A DNA stretch of 64,000 bases, taken from positions 186,001 through 250,000 of the forward strand of contig NZ_JNZS01000003.1 of NCBI RefSeq assembly GCF_000718515.1, given 5' to 3'. This DNA is from Micromonospora parva (GTDB lineage: Bacteria > Actinomycetota > Actinomycetes > Mycobacteriales > Micromonosporaceae). The notes below the pieces were generated by a model. The model did no database searches. It saw nothing but the letters and a program-made list of their open reading frames with translations, and was not told the DNA's origin. Shown in pieces: positions 53,173-61,795 of the stretch. Numbering within the stretch: position 1 is the stretch's first letter; each line of letters begins with the position of its first letter. The translations under genes and the position numbers were made by a program.

Positions 53173-56100
53173 TCAGTGCAGGTGTTCGTTGGTGATCCGC
53201 AGGAGGTTGGTGACGGTGGTGACCTCCGGAATGCCCTCCCGGTGCCGGCCGCCGGCAATCTCCGCCGACCAGTGGGCGTACCGGCCGGCCAGCTCGTTGG
53301 TCCGGTCACCGGCGACGGCGTAGACGCACCGGCCCAGCGGGTCGACCGGCGCGTTGGGCCGGTCGACCTGCCCACACGCGAAGTACGGGTTCTGGCCCTG
53401 CTTCGCGTCGAACCCGGAATTCAGGCCCTGGCAGGGATCCCAGTCGACGGCCTGCGCGCAGCCGGCGTAGTTGCTCACCGCCTGGGCGTACGCCGTCTGG
53501 AGGTAACGCCGGCCCGTGTCGCCGTTGAGGTCGCCACGCGGCGCGGTGTAGTCGCCGGGCAGCGAGCGGTCACCGAACAGGACGAGGTGCATCATCTCGT
53601 CCCGATCGAGCGCGCTCGCCCAGCCCAACTGGGTGAACGCCTGCAACAGTCGAACGGACTCAGCGAGCTGGCGGCCCTTCTCCCACAACGTCTGCGAGAC
53701 GGCCCAGGTGGTGACCGGCGGGGCCTCGACACCGGTGCCGGCGGCCGCCACCCGGTAGAAGTACTTCTGCCGTCCGGAGAGCATCGACCGGGTACGCGCA
53801 AGTGTGTCGTTGTCGACCTGGGGATGGGTGGTGACGGTGCCCTGGGTCTGCAGTGCGTTGAGGTACTGCGGCCACTGGGTGAGCACGTAGTCCGACGGGC
53901 TGTGGCACTCGGTGTCGGGATAGGGCCCGCTGCCGTTGTAGATCTCGCAGTAGACGCCGACCGGCCGGGTCGTGGTGACACTGCGCACGTCCTGCCAGGT
54001 CTCACTGCCGCCCTGCTTCACCTGGTGGCGCAGAGTGATCTTCAGGTCGCCGGAGTAGATCTCGTACTTGGGCCTGATGGTCTCCTTGACGTTGACGAAG
54101 TCGCCCTCGATACAGGTGCGCAGCGTCGGCCGGTAGCCGGGCGGCGCCGCGTAGGCCAGCAGGTCGTAGTAGGCGGGCAGGTCCGAGTTGCGCAGCGTGG
54201 CGGGGACCGACCAGGCGGGCATACCGATGTCGCCGACCCGGCAGGGCGTCAGGCCGGGCGCGTCCGGGATCTGCGCCGCCGCGGGCAGCGCCTGGTCGGG
54301 GGCACCCCACAGGTCGTACGTCCGGTCGTTGCCGGCGGCCGGGTAGGCCGGATCGGTCTGGTTCCAGCGGACGGCGCGCCCCACGTCGTCGAGCGCGTCG
54401 GACCACCCGTCGAGAGCGGCCCGGTAGTCGGCGACGAGCCGGGTGAACAGCTCGTTGGTGACACCACCGGCGCCCGGGTTGCTGAACTGCCGCACCCGCT
54501 GGTTGACCCGATTCCCCGCGTCGAGGGTGCCGGCGGTGTGCTCCGCCGTGACCGCCGCCGCGAACTGCGGATTCTCCAGCTGCATGACGAGGTTCGCGCG
54601 GGCACCGATCAGCCAGGCGGACGGGTTCGCCACGCCGCTGACCGCCTGGTCGCCGGTGGCCGGCCGCAGCGGAACGCCCTTGGCCGCCGCCCACCCGGCG
54701 AGGTAGTCGATCGCGCCGTTGGGCAGATGGAGGTCGAGGACGCTGACCGGGTTCGCGGTCGACGTGCCCGCGGGCACCACGAACGGGGCCTTCTTCGCGG
54801 CCGTCGTCGCGAACGTCCGGGTCGGCGAGTCGACCTCGTCGAAGTACTCGGCCACCGACCCGATCGCGCCACCGTCGACGCGGACGGCCCGGTGCAGGTA
54901 GCGGTCGGTGGCGTCGTCGACGTCGTCCGCGGCCAACTGTTCGAAGGCAGCCTGGTTGGCCAGCGCCATCTGGTCGATCTTCTGATCCATCGTGTGGAGC
55001 TGGTCCCCGATCACGCCGAGGATCCGCTTGACCTCCCTGACGTCCTGGCCCAGCAGACCGAGCTGGGTGCTCAGGCCGTCGTACATCGCGGTGAGTTTCG
55101 CATCGACCCGGTCGAATCGGTCGCCGATTCCCTCGGCCATCCGCCGGACCTGCTCGCTGAGGCCCTTGATCTGCTTGCTGATCATCTGATCCGGCGACTC
55201 CTGGCCCATGAACAGCGGCAGCAGGGCCATCGCGGCACCGATGAAGTTGCCGGTCAGCGAGAGGGCGGCGGCGGCCGACGCGGCGCCGGTGAGCTGACCC
55301 GAGGCGATCGTCATCTCGTAGGAGATCACCGAGGTCACCGATTTGACCAGCGCGTCACCGACCGTCTTGACGGTCTTGGCGAACTTCGGGTCGTAGATCC
55401 CCCCGATGTCGCCGAGGACCACGGTCAGCAGGCTGCCGGCCTCGCTGACCAGCTTCTTGGCGTCCTCGGCCGACTTCTTGGCCGCCGCCTCCTCCGCCGC
55501 AGTCGGCTTGGCGCCCTCGATCGGGAACTTCGCGTTGAGGGCGGTCGCGGCGGTGATCCGGTCGTTCGCCAGCGCCTCCAGCGCCTCGAACTGCGCCTGC
55601 ACGGCCGTGCGTACGGCAGCGGAGAACGCCGCCTCGTCGTCCTTCTTGGCCAGGATGCCCGGCAGGTCGACCCGGCTCGCGAACGCCGGTAGGGCCATCA
55701 GGTCCTGCGCCGGGGTGTCCAGCCGGACCGACAGGCGCGCCGCGTAGGTGCCGTCCCACGCCGTGCGCAGCCCCGCGTCGGTTGACGCCGCCCGGTGCAA
55801 CCGCTTCCACGCCCCGGCGAGCCGCCCCGGCGCCGACACCTCCCACAGGAAGTTCTGGCTGCCGGTACGCACCTGCTCAGTCGGCGTGACCACCGCACCA
55901 AGTTCCTCCCCCGTGGTGGCGGTCAGCAGGGCGCGCAGGCTGGACCCGCGCACCTCGGCCCGGTCCAGCGCGGCCTGCGCCGGGTCCTGGTCGACAGGGA
56001 CCGCGAGCAATCCCGCGGCGGCGGCCGCGAACGCGGCGAGCCCCTCGGACGACCCGACGCCGGACACAGCCGCCCGCACGGCCGCGTCGGTGCGTCCGAA

Positions 56101-56358
56101 GTGGCGGACCACCTGCGTGCCGTCCACGTTCGGATGGGCCGCTCGCCAGTCGACGATCTCCGCCGCCACGACGGCGTCGACCACGCCCGCGACGCCGGTC
56201 GTGCGCGACTGCACCGCTGCGGCATACAGACTGTCGTGCAGGGCAGCCTCGTCGATCGGAACCGGCGCGGCGTAGCCGGGCACCGCGTACGTCGACACCG
56301 CCACGACGACCCCGACGGCCGCGGCACCCACGCGCCTGCGGATTCTGCCTGGTCTCAC
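53173..56358 (-). CDS. Large secreted protein of unknown function
   Basis: A 1061-aa protein if started at GTG 56358 (GGGAGG 7 bp upstream); a GTG at 56391 overlapping the upstream stop would add 11 residues. A twin-Arg-poor signal peptide (RRRVGAAAVGVVVAVSTYA...GYA) is followed by an Ala-rich helical region, a hydrophobic stretch (LSLTGNFIGAAMALLPLFMG) and a likely coiled coil of about 90 residues (RRMAEGIGDRFDRVDAKLTA on to FEQLA). A cysteine-containing, tryptophan-rich C-terminal half follows. No enzymatic motif or family was recognised. The mixed helical/hydrophobic pattern vaguely recalls pore-forming toxins, but that is speculation. Confidence 0.8.
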   Translation of the reverse strand: MRPGRIRRRVGAAAVGVVVAVSTYAVPGYAAPVPIDEAALHDSLYAAAVQSRTTGVAGVVDAVVAAEIVDWRAAHPNVDGTQVVRHFGRTDAAVRAAVSGVGSSEGLAAFAAAAAGLLAVPVDQDPAQAALDRAEVRGSSLRALLTATTGEELGAVVTPTEQVRTGSQNFLWEVSAPGRLAGAWKRLHRAASTDAGLRTAWDGTYAARLSVRLDTPAQDLMALPAFASRVDLPGILAKKDDEAAFSAAVRTAVQAQFEALEALANDRITAATALNAKFPIEGAKPTAAEEAAAKKSAEDAKKLVSEAGSLLTVVLGDIGGIYDPKFAKTVKTVGDALVKSVTSVISYEMTIASGQLTGAASAAAALSLTGNFIGAAMALLPLFMGQESPDQMISKQIKGLSEQVRRMAEGIGDRFDRVDAKLTAMYDGLSTQLGLLGQDVREVKRILGVIGDQLHTMDQKIDQMALANQAAFEQLAADDVDDATDRYLHRAVRVDGGAIGSVAEYFDEVDSPTRTFATTAAKKAPFVVPAGTSTANPVSVLDLHLPNGAIDYLAGWAAAKGVPLRPATGDQAVSGVANPSAWLIGARANLVMQLENPQFAAAVTAEHTAGTLDAGNRVNQRVRQFSNPGAGGVTNELFTRLVADYRAALDGWSDALDDVGRAVRWNQTDPAYPAAGNDRTYDLWGAPDQALPAAAQIPDAPGLTPCRVGDIGMPAWSVPATLRNSDLPAYYDLLAYAAPPGYRPTLRTCIEGDFVNVKETIRPKYEIYSGDLKITLRHQVKQGGSETWQDVRSVTTTRPVGVYCEIYNGSGPYPDTECHSPSDYVLTQWPQYLNALQTQGTVTTHPQVDNDTLARTRSMLSGRQKYFYRVAAAGTGVEAPPVTTWAVSQTLWEKGRQLAESVRLLQAFTQLGWASALDRDEMMHLVLFGDRSLPGDYTAPRGDLNGDTGRRYLQTAYAQAVSNYAGCAQAVDWDPCQGLNSGFDAKQGQNPYFACGQVDRPNAPVDPLGRCVYAVAGDRTNELAGRYAHWSAEIAGGRHREGIPEVTTVTNLLRITNEHLH

Positions 56359-56387
56359 CTGCGAACCTCCCTCATCTCCCCCGGTGG

Positions 56388-57167
56388 TCACGGCGCCGTG
56401 ACCCCGCCGCTCAGCGACTCCGAGGTGATCTCGCCGACTCTGCTGTTCACGAGCACCTGGAAATGGGTGTTGGCGTCCTGGTCGGAAAGCACCAGCGACA
56501 TCCGTCCGGTACCGGGCTGCGCCGCGACGACGAAGGACTCACTCGTCGGCTCCTGCCAGGAGTAGTTGCCCTCCCAGTGCCGACGCAGGTAGCTGAGCGT
56601 GACCAGGTAGGACGTCTCGTCGGTCGCGTTGTCGGTCCAGCCCAGTCGTAGGATGCTGCGGTTGTAGGCGCTCTCGGCCGTCGACACCAGGTCGGTCGGC
56701 TTCGACGGCCGGGAGCTGACGCAGCCCAGCGGCACGGCCGACGCCACCGGTGTGCTGCCGTCGGGCACGTTGCGTGCGGTCGCGCACAGCCGGCGGACCG
56801 GCCCGGTCGGCGGGACGACGACGGTGTGGGTGAACCCGAGGGGCCCGGCCGGCAGCCAGGTCCGGAAGTCGCTGGCCGGCTTGGACGCGACCAGGGCTCC
56901 GTCGAAGGTGATGTCCACGGTGACCGGCCACCCGTTGCTGTCGGCGGCCCAGCCGGTGATGCCGAGGACACCGTTGTTCTGCGGCCCGGTGGCCTGGGCG
57001 GCTCCGGTGGGTGCCTTGTCGGTCGGCGTCGGTGGTGGCGGTGGTGGCGGGGGCTCGCAGCCCAGCGGATTGGTTTCACAGATCGGAACAGCGCCGGCCG
57101 CGCCCGGGGTCGTCAGCGCTCCGAGCGTCGTGAGGAGGGCTGCCGCCCCCGCAAGCGTGCGTTTCAT
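56388..57167 (-). CDS. Secreted proline-linker protein with Fn3-like domain
   Basis: A 259-aa protein. The signal peptide is MKRTLAGAAALLTTLGALTT...GAAGA, followed by two Cys (ICETNPLGC) and a Pro-rich linker. Two beta-domains come next: one with NGVLGITGWAADSNGWPVTV, and a fibronectin-III-like one with SKPTDLVSTAESAYNRSILR and LGWTDNATDETSYLV. Its stop overlaps or nearly touches the start of the 1061-aa secreted protein, so the two are translationally coupled and probably act together at the cell surface (inferred). Confidence 0.8.
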   Translation of the reverse strand: MKRTLAGAAALLTTLGALTTPGAAGAVPICETNPLGCEPPPPPPPPTPTDKAPTGAAQATGPQNNGVLGITGWAADSNGWPVTVDITFDGALVASKPASDFRTWLPAGPLGFTHTVVVPPTGPVRRLCATARNVPDGSTPVASAVPLGCVSSRPSKPTDLVSTAESAYNRSILRLGWTDNATDETSYLVTLSYLRRHWEGNYSWQEPTSESFVVAAQPGTGRMSLVLSDQDANTHFQVLVNSRVGEITSESLSGGVTAP

Positions 57168-57410
57168 ACGAGGATCAGGCCAGCAGCGACTTGGTGGCCA
57201 CTTGGCGGCGACTTTGTGCGCCCACCGACGCGTCGGGGTCAGCGACTCCCAGACCGAGCCTCGACCGCGCTCATGGCGACTCGTCCCGCCATGATCTTCC
57301 CCTGCCCCCGTCCGCTCCCCGGGGGCAACGCGGCATTCACCAACCGCCCCTGAGCAGGCATTCTTGGGATATGAACCAGTCCCTGGACCCTACCGTCGGA
57401 GGTGCTCGTC
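57168..57410. other. Divergent gap between secreted pair and holin-like gene
   Basis: About 240 bp; expected to hold the promoters of both. No clear promoter box or RNA was recognised. Confidence 0.4.
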
Positions 57411-57785
57411 ATGACGACCCCAACTCCCCCCGTGGCCCCGACCCAGACCCGCTACCCATGGCGCGCGACGCTGCGTACCGTGGCGGCCGCCGGCCTCGGC
57501 GCGCTGTCACTGCTGCCGGTCGCCGCCGCGACGGCCGGCGTGGACACCCTGCCGGCTGTCGCGCAGGCGATCGTCGTCGCCGGCGCGATCACCCGAGTCC
57601 TCGCGCTGCCCGGTGTGGACGCCTGGCTGCGGCAGTACGTGCCGTGGCTCGCCGCTGCTCCCAACCTGCTCCCCCAAAACCGGGGTTCGCACCGGGCCAT
57701 AGCAACACTCCTGACAGTGCTCGGCGTCGCCGGCCACCACCGCAGAGACCTGCTTTCCCAGAACAGATCGCCTGCGCCGGCGTAG
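57411..57785 (+). CDS. Holin-like small membrane protein (possibly truncated)
   Basis: A 124-aa protein. After a Pro/Thr-rich start (MTTPTPPVAPTQTRYPWRAT) come two hydrophobic helices (LRTVAAAGLGALSLLPVAAA; AVAQAIVVAGAITRVLALPG) and VDAWLRQYVPWLAAAP, the pattern of actinobacterial phage-type holin-like proteins. Typical members end soon after PWLAA. Here 40 more residues of different character follow, so the 3' end may be replaced by foreign sequence. No lysin or phage genes are adjacent. Confidence 0.55.
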   Translation: MTTPTPPVAPTQTRYPWRATLRTVAAAGLGALSLLPVAAATAGVDTLPAVAQAIVVAGAITRVLALPGVDAWLRQYVPWLAAAPNLLPQNRGSHRAIATLLTVLGVAGHHRRDLLSQNRSPAPA

Positions 57786-58165
57786 GGCTGCCAGGCAGGG
57801 CTTGGTCTCGGTCACTGGCCGCTCGTGTGGCTCCGCACGGTGCAGACGTCTGATCCGCAACACGTTCCGGCTCACCTCCCGCAAGTACTGGGACGCGCCG
57901 CGCTCAGCCACGACATCACGTCGATCTACCACGCCGCAATGCACCGCGCCCTGGCCAGAATCACCCGGCTTCTCCAGCAACACGACACCACTATCCCGCC
58001 TGCCACCCAGCCGCCCGCCGCACTCGCAGCCCTTCGCGACCGCGTCGAAGCCCGATCAACACCACCTTCGGAACCCACATAGGCGAGTTAATCTTCGGCA
58101 GCCCCTCAGGCTTGTTCCTACCTTGGATACGAAGGCCGTTGCGCTTACGAACCCAGAAGCATCAC
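57786..58165. other. Region with no convincing gene
   Basis: An 85-aa frame (57825-58082, starting MWLRTVQTSDPQHVPAHLP) has fair composition but no recognisable family or ribosome site. I do not call it. The rest appears non-coding. Confidence 0.4.
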
Positions 58166-58210
58166 GATGCGCCTGGGACGATCGTGTACGACGACCGCCC
58201 CAGGCGCATC
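58166..58210 (-). terminator. Hairpin downstream of the ABC permease gene
   Basis: GATGCGCCTGGG and CCCAGGCGCATC, a perfect 12-bp stem with a 21-nt loop, starting 57 bp after the stop of the leftward ABC permease gene. Confidence 0.55.
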
Positions 58211-58267
58211 TGCCACTAACTGCTGCTGGTCGGCGCGGGGCTCGCCTCGTCGGGGCCGAAATTCGAC

Positions 58268-59899
58268 TCAACCCCATCCCCCCGGGTAACCCCAACGATG
58301 ACGCCGATTACGGTGCAACAGGGCAGCGTCGCTGGAGACCATCACGTCGAGCAGGCTGGCGCCTCGCCGCTGCAGCAGACGCGCGGTGAGGGTGGGGGTC
58401 AGGGAGAGGCTGACCGCGGCTAGCAGGATGGCCGCGAGCACCGGCGTCCACAAGTGACCTCCGGTGGTGGTGCCGATGATGCCGGGGAGAATGGCGCCCA
58501 GCAGGACCACGGGGAAGATCGTCATTTGTCCACCGGTCGGATCGCCTGCTCGTTGTCCAGGGTAGCGGCGATCGCGGGCATCGGTGCCGACAGCCGGCAT
58601 CAGGAGCGCGATCAGCGGTGCCACGGCGCAGGCCACTGCGGCTGCGGCGATGGCGCCGCTGATGGCGACGACGCCCAGCGGAGAGCGGGTCACGGCCCAC
58701 AACACGGCCGCCAACACGATCGACGGTACGCCGAATAACAAGAACCATGCCGCCATCCGGCCGCGTACGTCAGCCTGAAGGGCGCCCGGTGTGGTGAGCA
58801 GCTGCCACAGGGCCGTGCCGTCCAGGGCGTAGGTGTTGACCGCGACCATCGCGCCGAACACCGCCGCCGCGGAACCCACGAGGGGCAGCGCCCAACTCCA
58901 GTCGGTGACCCCGATGATGAGCGCCATCAACAGCGGGGTCAGCCAGGCACTACGCAGTTCCACACCGCGCGCGGGATCCCGCGACCAGGTGGCCAGCTCT
59001 CGCGAGACGACAGCGGACACCTGCGGCGTCGTGAACGGAAGCGACAGCCCACGACCCGGTGCGTGAGGGCGTCGCGGCGTCACGAGGCGAGGTGGGCGGC
59101 GTAGGGCCCGCGCTGTCAGGGTGGTCCAGCCCATGTGCAGCAGTGCACCCAGGGCCAGGAGGGCCATCAGCGGCACGACGACCGCTTCCGTCCCGGCGTT
59201 GTCACGGGCGGCGATCGCGGCGCGGTACCCCCACCCCGTGGGCAGGAGGGCGAGCACGTCGATGATCGGCGCGGGTAGCTGCCCGAAGGTAGGGAGGACC
59301 AGGGTGGTGTCGCTCTGACCGAGGCGGGGCAGCAACCAGGCCGCGATCGGCACCCAGCCAGCGAACGACAGCGCGAGCATGACGGCGGTCTGGGTGGCGG
59401 CCAGCCTCATCCCGGCCCGGGTCTGCAACAGCCAGGCCGCGATCACCGCCACCGTCTTACCCGCCCAGACCAGCAGATACAGCTGTGCCACCATCGCCAC
59501 CGCGCCGATCGTGGCCGCCGTCAGGCCGCCCGGTGCGGCCAGCACGACCAGGGACGACAGACAGGTCAGCGTGACCAGCGGGCCGACGCCCAGCAGCTCG
59601 GTCCAGGACAAGGCCCGAGCCGCGCGCCATGGCCGCAGCGGATAGCCGCGTAACCAGTCGCGCGAGATGACCGACGGATCGTGGCGTGGCTGGGTCAGAG
59701 GGCCGAACAGCCACATGCCTCCCCATCCGGTGAGCGCCACGGCGATCCAGCCTTCGTGGAGCAGTCCGCGGTTGGCCACCGCTGCGCCGACGACCACCAA
59801 CGCGGCCAGGGCCATACCGGTGACCAGGCTGAATCCGCGCTCGTTGTGCGGGCCGTTGCGAAGCAGGCGTAGCTTCAGCGCGAACAGGGCTCGGGTCAT
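58268..59899 (-). CDS. ABC transporter permease, about 12 hydrophobic segments
   Basis: A 543-aa protein starting MTRALFALKLRLLRNGPHNE. ATG 59899 overlaps the ATPase stop (ATGA); a GTG three codons upstream is less likely. Multiple membrane segments are visible (FSLVTGMALAALVVVGAAVA, WIAVALTGWGGMWLFGPL, LLALGALLHMGW and later ones). The basic tail is RRHRWGYPGGWG. Its size and pattern suggest an ABC-2-type exporter permease carrying two half-modules. Substrate unknown. Confidence 0.82.
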   Translation of the reverse strand: MTRALFALKLRLLRNGPHNERGFSLVTGMALAALVVVGAAVANRGLLHEGWIAVALTGWGGMWLFGPLTQPRHDPSVISRDWLRGYPLRPWRAARALSWTELLGVGPLVTLTCLSSLVVLAAPGGLTAATIGAVAMVAQLYLLVWAGKTVAVIAAWLLQTRAGMRLAATQTAVMLALSFAGWVPIAAWLLPRLGQSDTTLVLPTFGQLPAPIIDVLALLPTGWGYRAAIAARDNAGTEAVVVPLMALLALGALLHMGWTTLTARALRRPPRLVTPRRPHAPGRGLSLPFTTPQVSAVVSRELATWSRDPARGVELRSAWLTPLLMALIIGVTDWSWALPLVGSAAAVFGAMVAVNTYALDGTALWQLLTTPGALQADVRGRMAAWFLLFGVPSIVLAAVLWAVTRSPLGVVAISGAIAAAAVACAVAPLIALLMPAVGTDARDRRYPGQRAGDPTGGQMTIFPVVLLGAILPGIIGTTTGGHLWTPVLAAILLAAVSLSLTPTLTARLLQRRGASLLDVMVSSDAALLHRNRRHRWGYPGGWG

Positions 59900-60657
59900 G
59901 TCAGCCACCTCAACGGGCGGACCGGATCGGCGCCGACCAGCTCGACGAAACGTTCGTTGAGCGTCCCGTTCGCTGCCACCTCGTCTACCGGCCCCTCGAC
60001 CAACACCCGGCCACCGGCCACCAACGCCACCCGGCGGCAGTTTCGTTCGACGAAGTCCATCATGTGGCTCGACATGACCACCGTGCCGCCGGCGGCGACG
60101 TACTGTGTGAGCACCTGTTCGATGGAGCGGGCCGAGACCGGGTCGATTGCCTCGAACGGCTCGTCGAGGACCAGCACCCGGGGGCGGTGCAGCATCGCCA
60201 GCGCCAGATTGATCTTCTTGCGCATACCGGTGGAATACTCCACGATCAGCGCGCGTCGAGTAGCGTCGAGGCCAAGGATCTCCAGCAGGTCCTCGGCGCG
60301 GACCCGCCAGCTGTCATCCAGCCCACGCAGCCCGGCGCTGTACCGCAGCACCTCGGTGGCGGTCAGCCGTTCGGGTAGCGACAGCCCGTCCATCATGATT
60401 CCGAGCTGGGCGAGCGCGGCTTGCCGATCGGTTCGCAGGTCATGACCGGCGATCCTGACCGTGCCGGAGGTCGGCTCCCGCAACCCGCACATGGCCGTCA
60501 GCGTGGTGGTCTTGCCGGCCCCGTTCGGGCCGACGATGCCGTAACACATTCCCGCTGGGATGCTCAAGCTGACCCGGTCGACGGCGAGTACAGCGCCGAA
60601 ACGCTGGGTGAGGTCAGTTACCTCAACGGCTGGGACAGTGTAATCGAACACTTGCAT
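59896..60657 (-). CDS. ABC transporter ATP-binding protein
   Basis: A 253-aa protein: Walker A GPNGAGKTT (43-51), signature YSTGMRKKINLALAM in place of LSGGQ, Walker B VLVLDEPFEAIDP (with Phe-Glu-Ala for the usual Thr-x-Gly), and the switch His in VMSSHMMDFVE. It is of the ABC-2/drug-export subclass (CcmA-like). It is coupled to the permease that follows. The 256 bp before it (60658-60913) hold its promoter and no gene. Confidence 0.92.
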   Translation of the reverse strand: MQVFDYTVPAVEVTDLTQRFGAVLAVDRVSLSIPAGMCYGIVGPNGAGKTTTLTAMCGLREPTSGTVRIAGHDLRTDRQAALAQLGIMMDGLSLPERLTATEVLRYSAGLRGLDDSWRVRAEDLLEILGLDATRRALIVEYSTGMRKKINLALAMLHRPRVLVLDEPFEAIDPVSARSIEQVLTQYVAAGGTVVMSSHMMDFVERNCRRVALVAGGRVLVEGPVDEVAANGTLNERFVELVGADPVRPLRWLT

Positions 60658-60913
60658 CGTCTCTTTCCGGCAAGGAACGGCAGACCGGTCAATTCGGCCG
60701 CACTATTCGTCGGTCAGGCCGCGGATCTCGTCCATGCGACAGGACGTCGAAGCGGGTTGCCGGAGCAGCGCATACACAACGAAATGCGCTGGCCGCCGAG
60801 CGGCCATCTCAGTGACGGCACGCCAGCAGTCGCCCGCTGCTACAGCAGAGCGACGTTCGTTCGGCTCCGCTACCACACGACCAGTTCACCGTTCTGTGCA
60901 GTCAGATGAGCTA

Positions 60914-61792
60914 TCACTCGGCGGTGTGCGTGAGGATGGCGACGGCCAGTTCCTCGTGCACCTCCGGCGGAAGCGTATGCCCCATGCCCGCCGTGATCAT
61001 CAGCCGCGCTCCCGGGATCTGCTCGGCGATGATCGCGCCGTGACCCGGCTTGACCGGCTCGTGGCTGCCCTCGATGACCAGCGTGGGCGCCTTCAGTTGG
61101 TGCAGCACGCCCACCGGCTCGAAGTCCGGGCTGGCCGCAGCGGCCAGCCGGTGGTTGGCCACCGCCGTCAGGTCGCGGGCCCGGTCGTAGATTCGTTCCT
61201 GTAGCCGGCGCGCCGCGTCCCCGTCGAACGGCAGCCCGGTGCCGTTCAGCACGCGCTGTTCGGCGATCATGCTGTTGATCTGGGTGCGCCGGTCCTCGGG
61301 CGGTGCGGCGGTCATCAGCGCCCGGTAGAAGGCCACGAACTCCGGCGTCGGCTCGGGCAGGCTGTCCTCGGGCTGCGGCTGCCCCAGCAGAGCCCGCAGG
61401 ATCACCTGACCTTCACCGCCGCCGAGCGGCGAGGAGGCGATGACGGTCAGTGAGCGCACCCGCTCCGGCTGCTCCACCGCGACGAACTGGCCGAGCAGCC
61501 CGCCGGCCGAGTGGCCGACCAGGTGGGCGCTCTCCAGGCCGTGGGCGTCCAGCACGCGGTACACGTCGTTCTTGATGTCGTTCCACGTGTACGGCTGTGC
61601 CGCGAAGTCGACCGTGCCCGACATGCCGGTGTCACGGTGGTCGTACCGGATCACCCGGCGGCCTCCGGCGACAAGGCGGCCGACGAACTCGTCCGGCCAC
61701 AGAACGCCCTGCGACATCGACCCCATGATCAACAGGATCGGCGCATCTGTGACGGCGCCGAACTCTTCACTCCAGATGTTCACCTCAGTCAT
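60914..61792 (-). CDS. Alpha/beta hydrolase
   Basis: A 292-aa protein of the alpha/beta-hydrolase fold: oxyanion region LLIMGSMSQG, RYDHRDTGMSGT, nucleophile Ser95 in LVGHSAGGLLGQF, late Asp/Glu in PTLVIEGSHEPVKPGH and His in AGMGHTLP. It most resembles the TAP/haloperoxidase-like esterase group. It follows the LuxR gene by 3 bp on the same strand, so the pair is co-transcribed and the regulator may control it (inferred). Confidence 0.88.
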   Translation of the reverse strand: MTEVNIWSEEFGAVTDAPILLIMGSMSQGVLWPDEFVGRLVAGGRRVIRYDHRDTGMSGTVDFAAQPYTWNDIKNDVYRVLDAHGLESAHLVGHSAGGLLGQFVAVEQPERVRSLTVIASSPLGGGEGQVILRALLGQPQPEDSLPEPTPEFVAFYRALMTAAPPEDRRTQINSMIAEQRVLNGTGLPFDGDAARRLQERIYDRARDLTAVANHRLAAAASPDFEPVGVLHQLKAPTLVIEGSHEPVKPGHGAIIAEQIPGARLMITAGMGHTLPPEVHEELAVAILTHTAE

Positions 61793-61795
61793 GTC

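Noticed and set aside
49616..53323. 1235-aa open frame on the plus strand
   Set aside because: Antisense to the AfsR-type regulator; Arg/Gly/Gln-rich translation with no domain. A GC-composition shadow.
57825..58082. 85-aa open frame
   Set aside because: No ribosome site or recognisable family; composition alone is not enough to call it.
60421..60909. 162-aa open frame on the plus strand
   Set aside because: Antisense to the ABC ATPase for its first half and without conserved features after.
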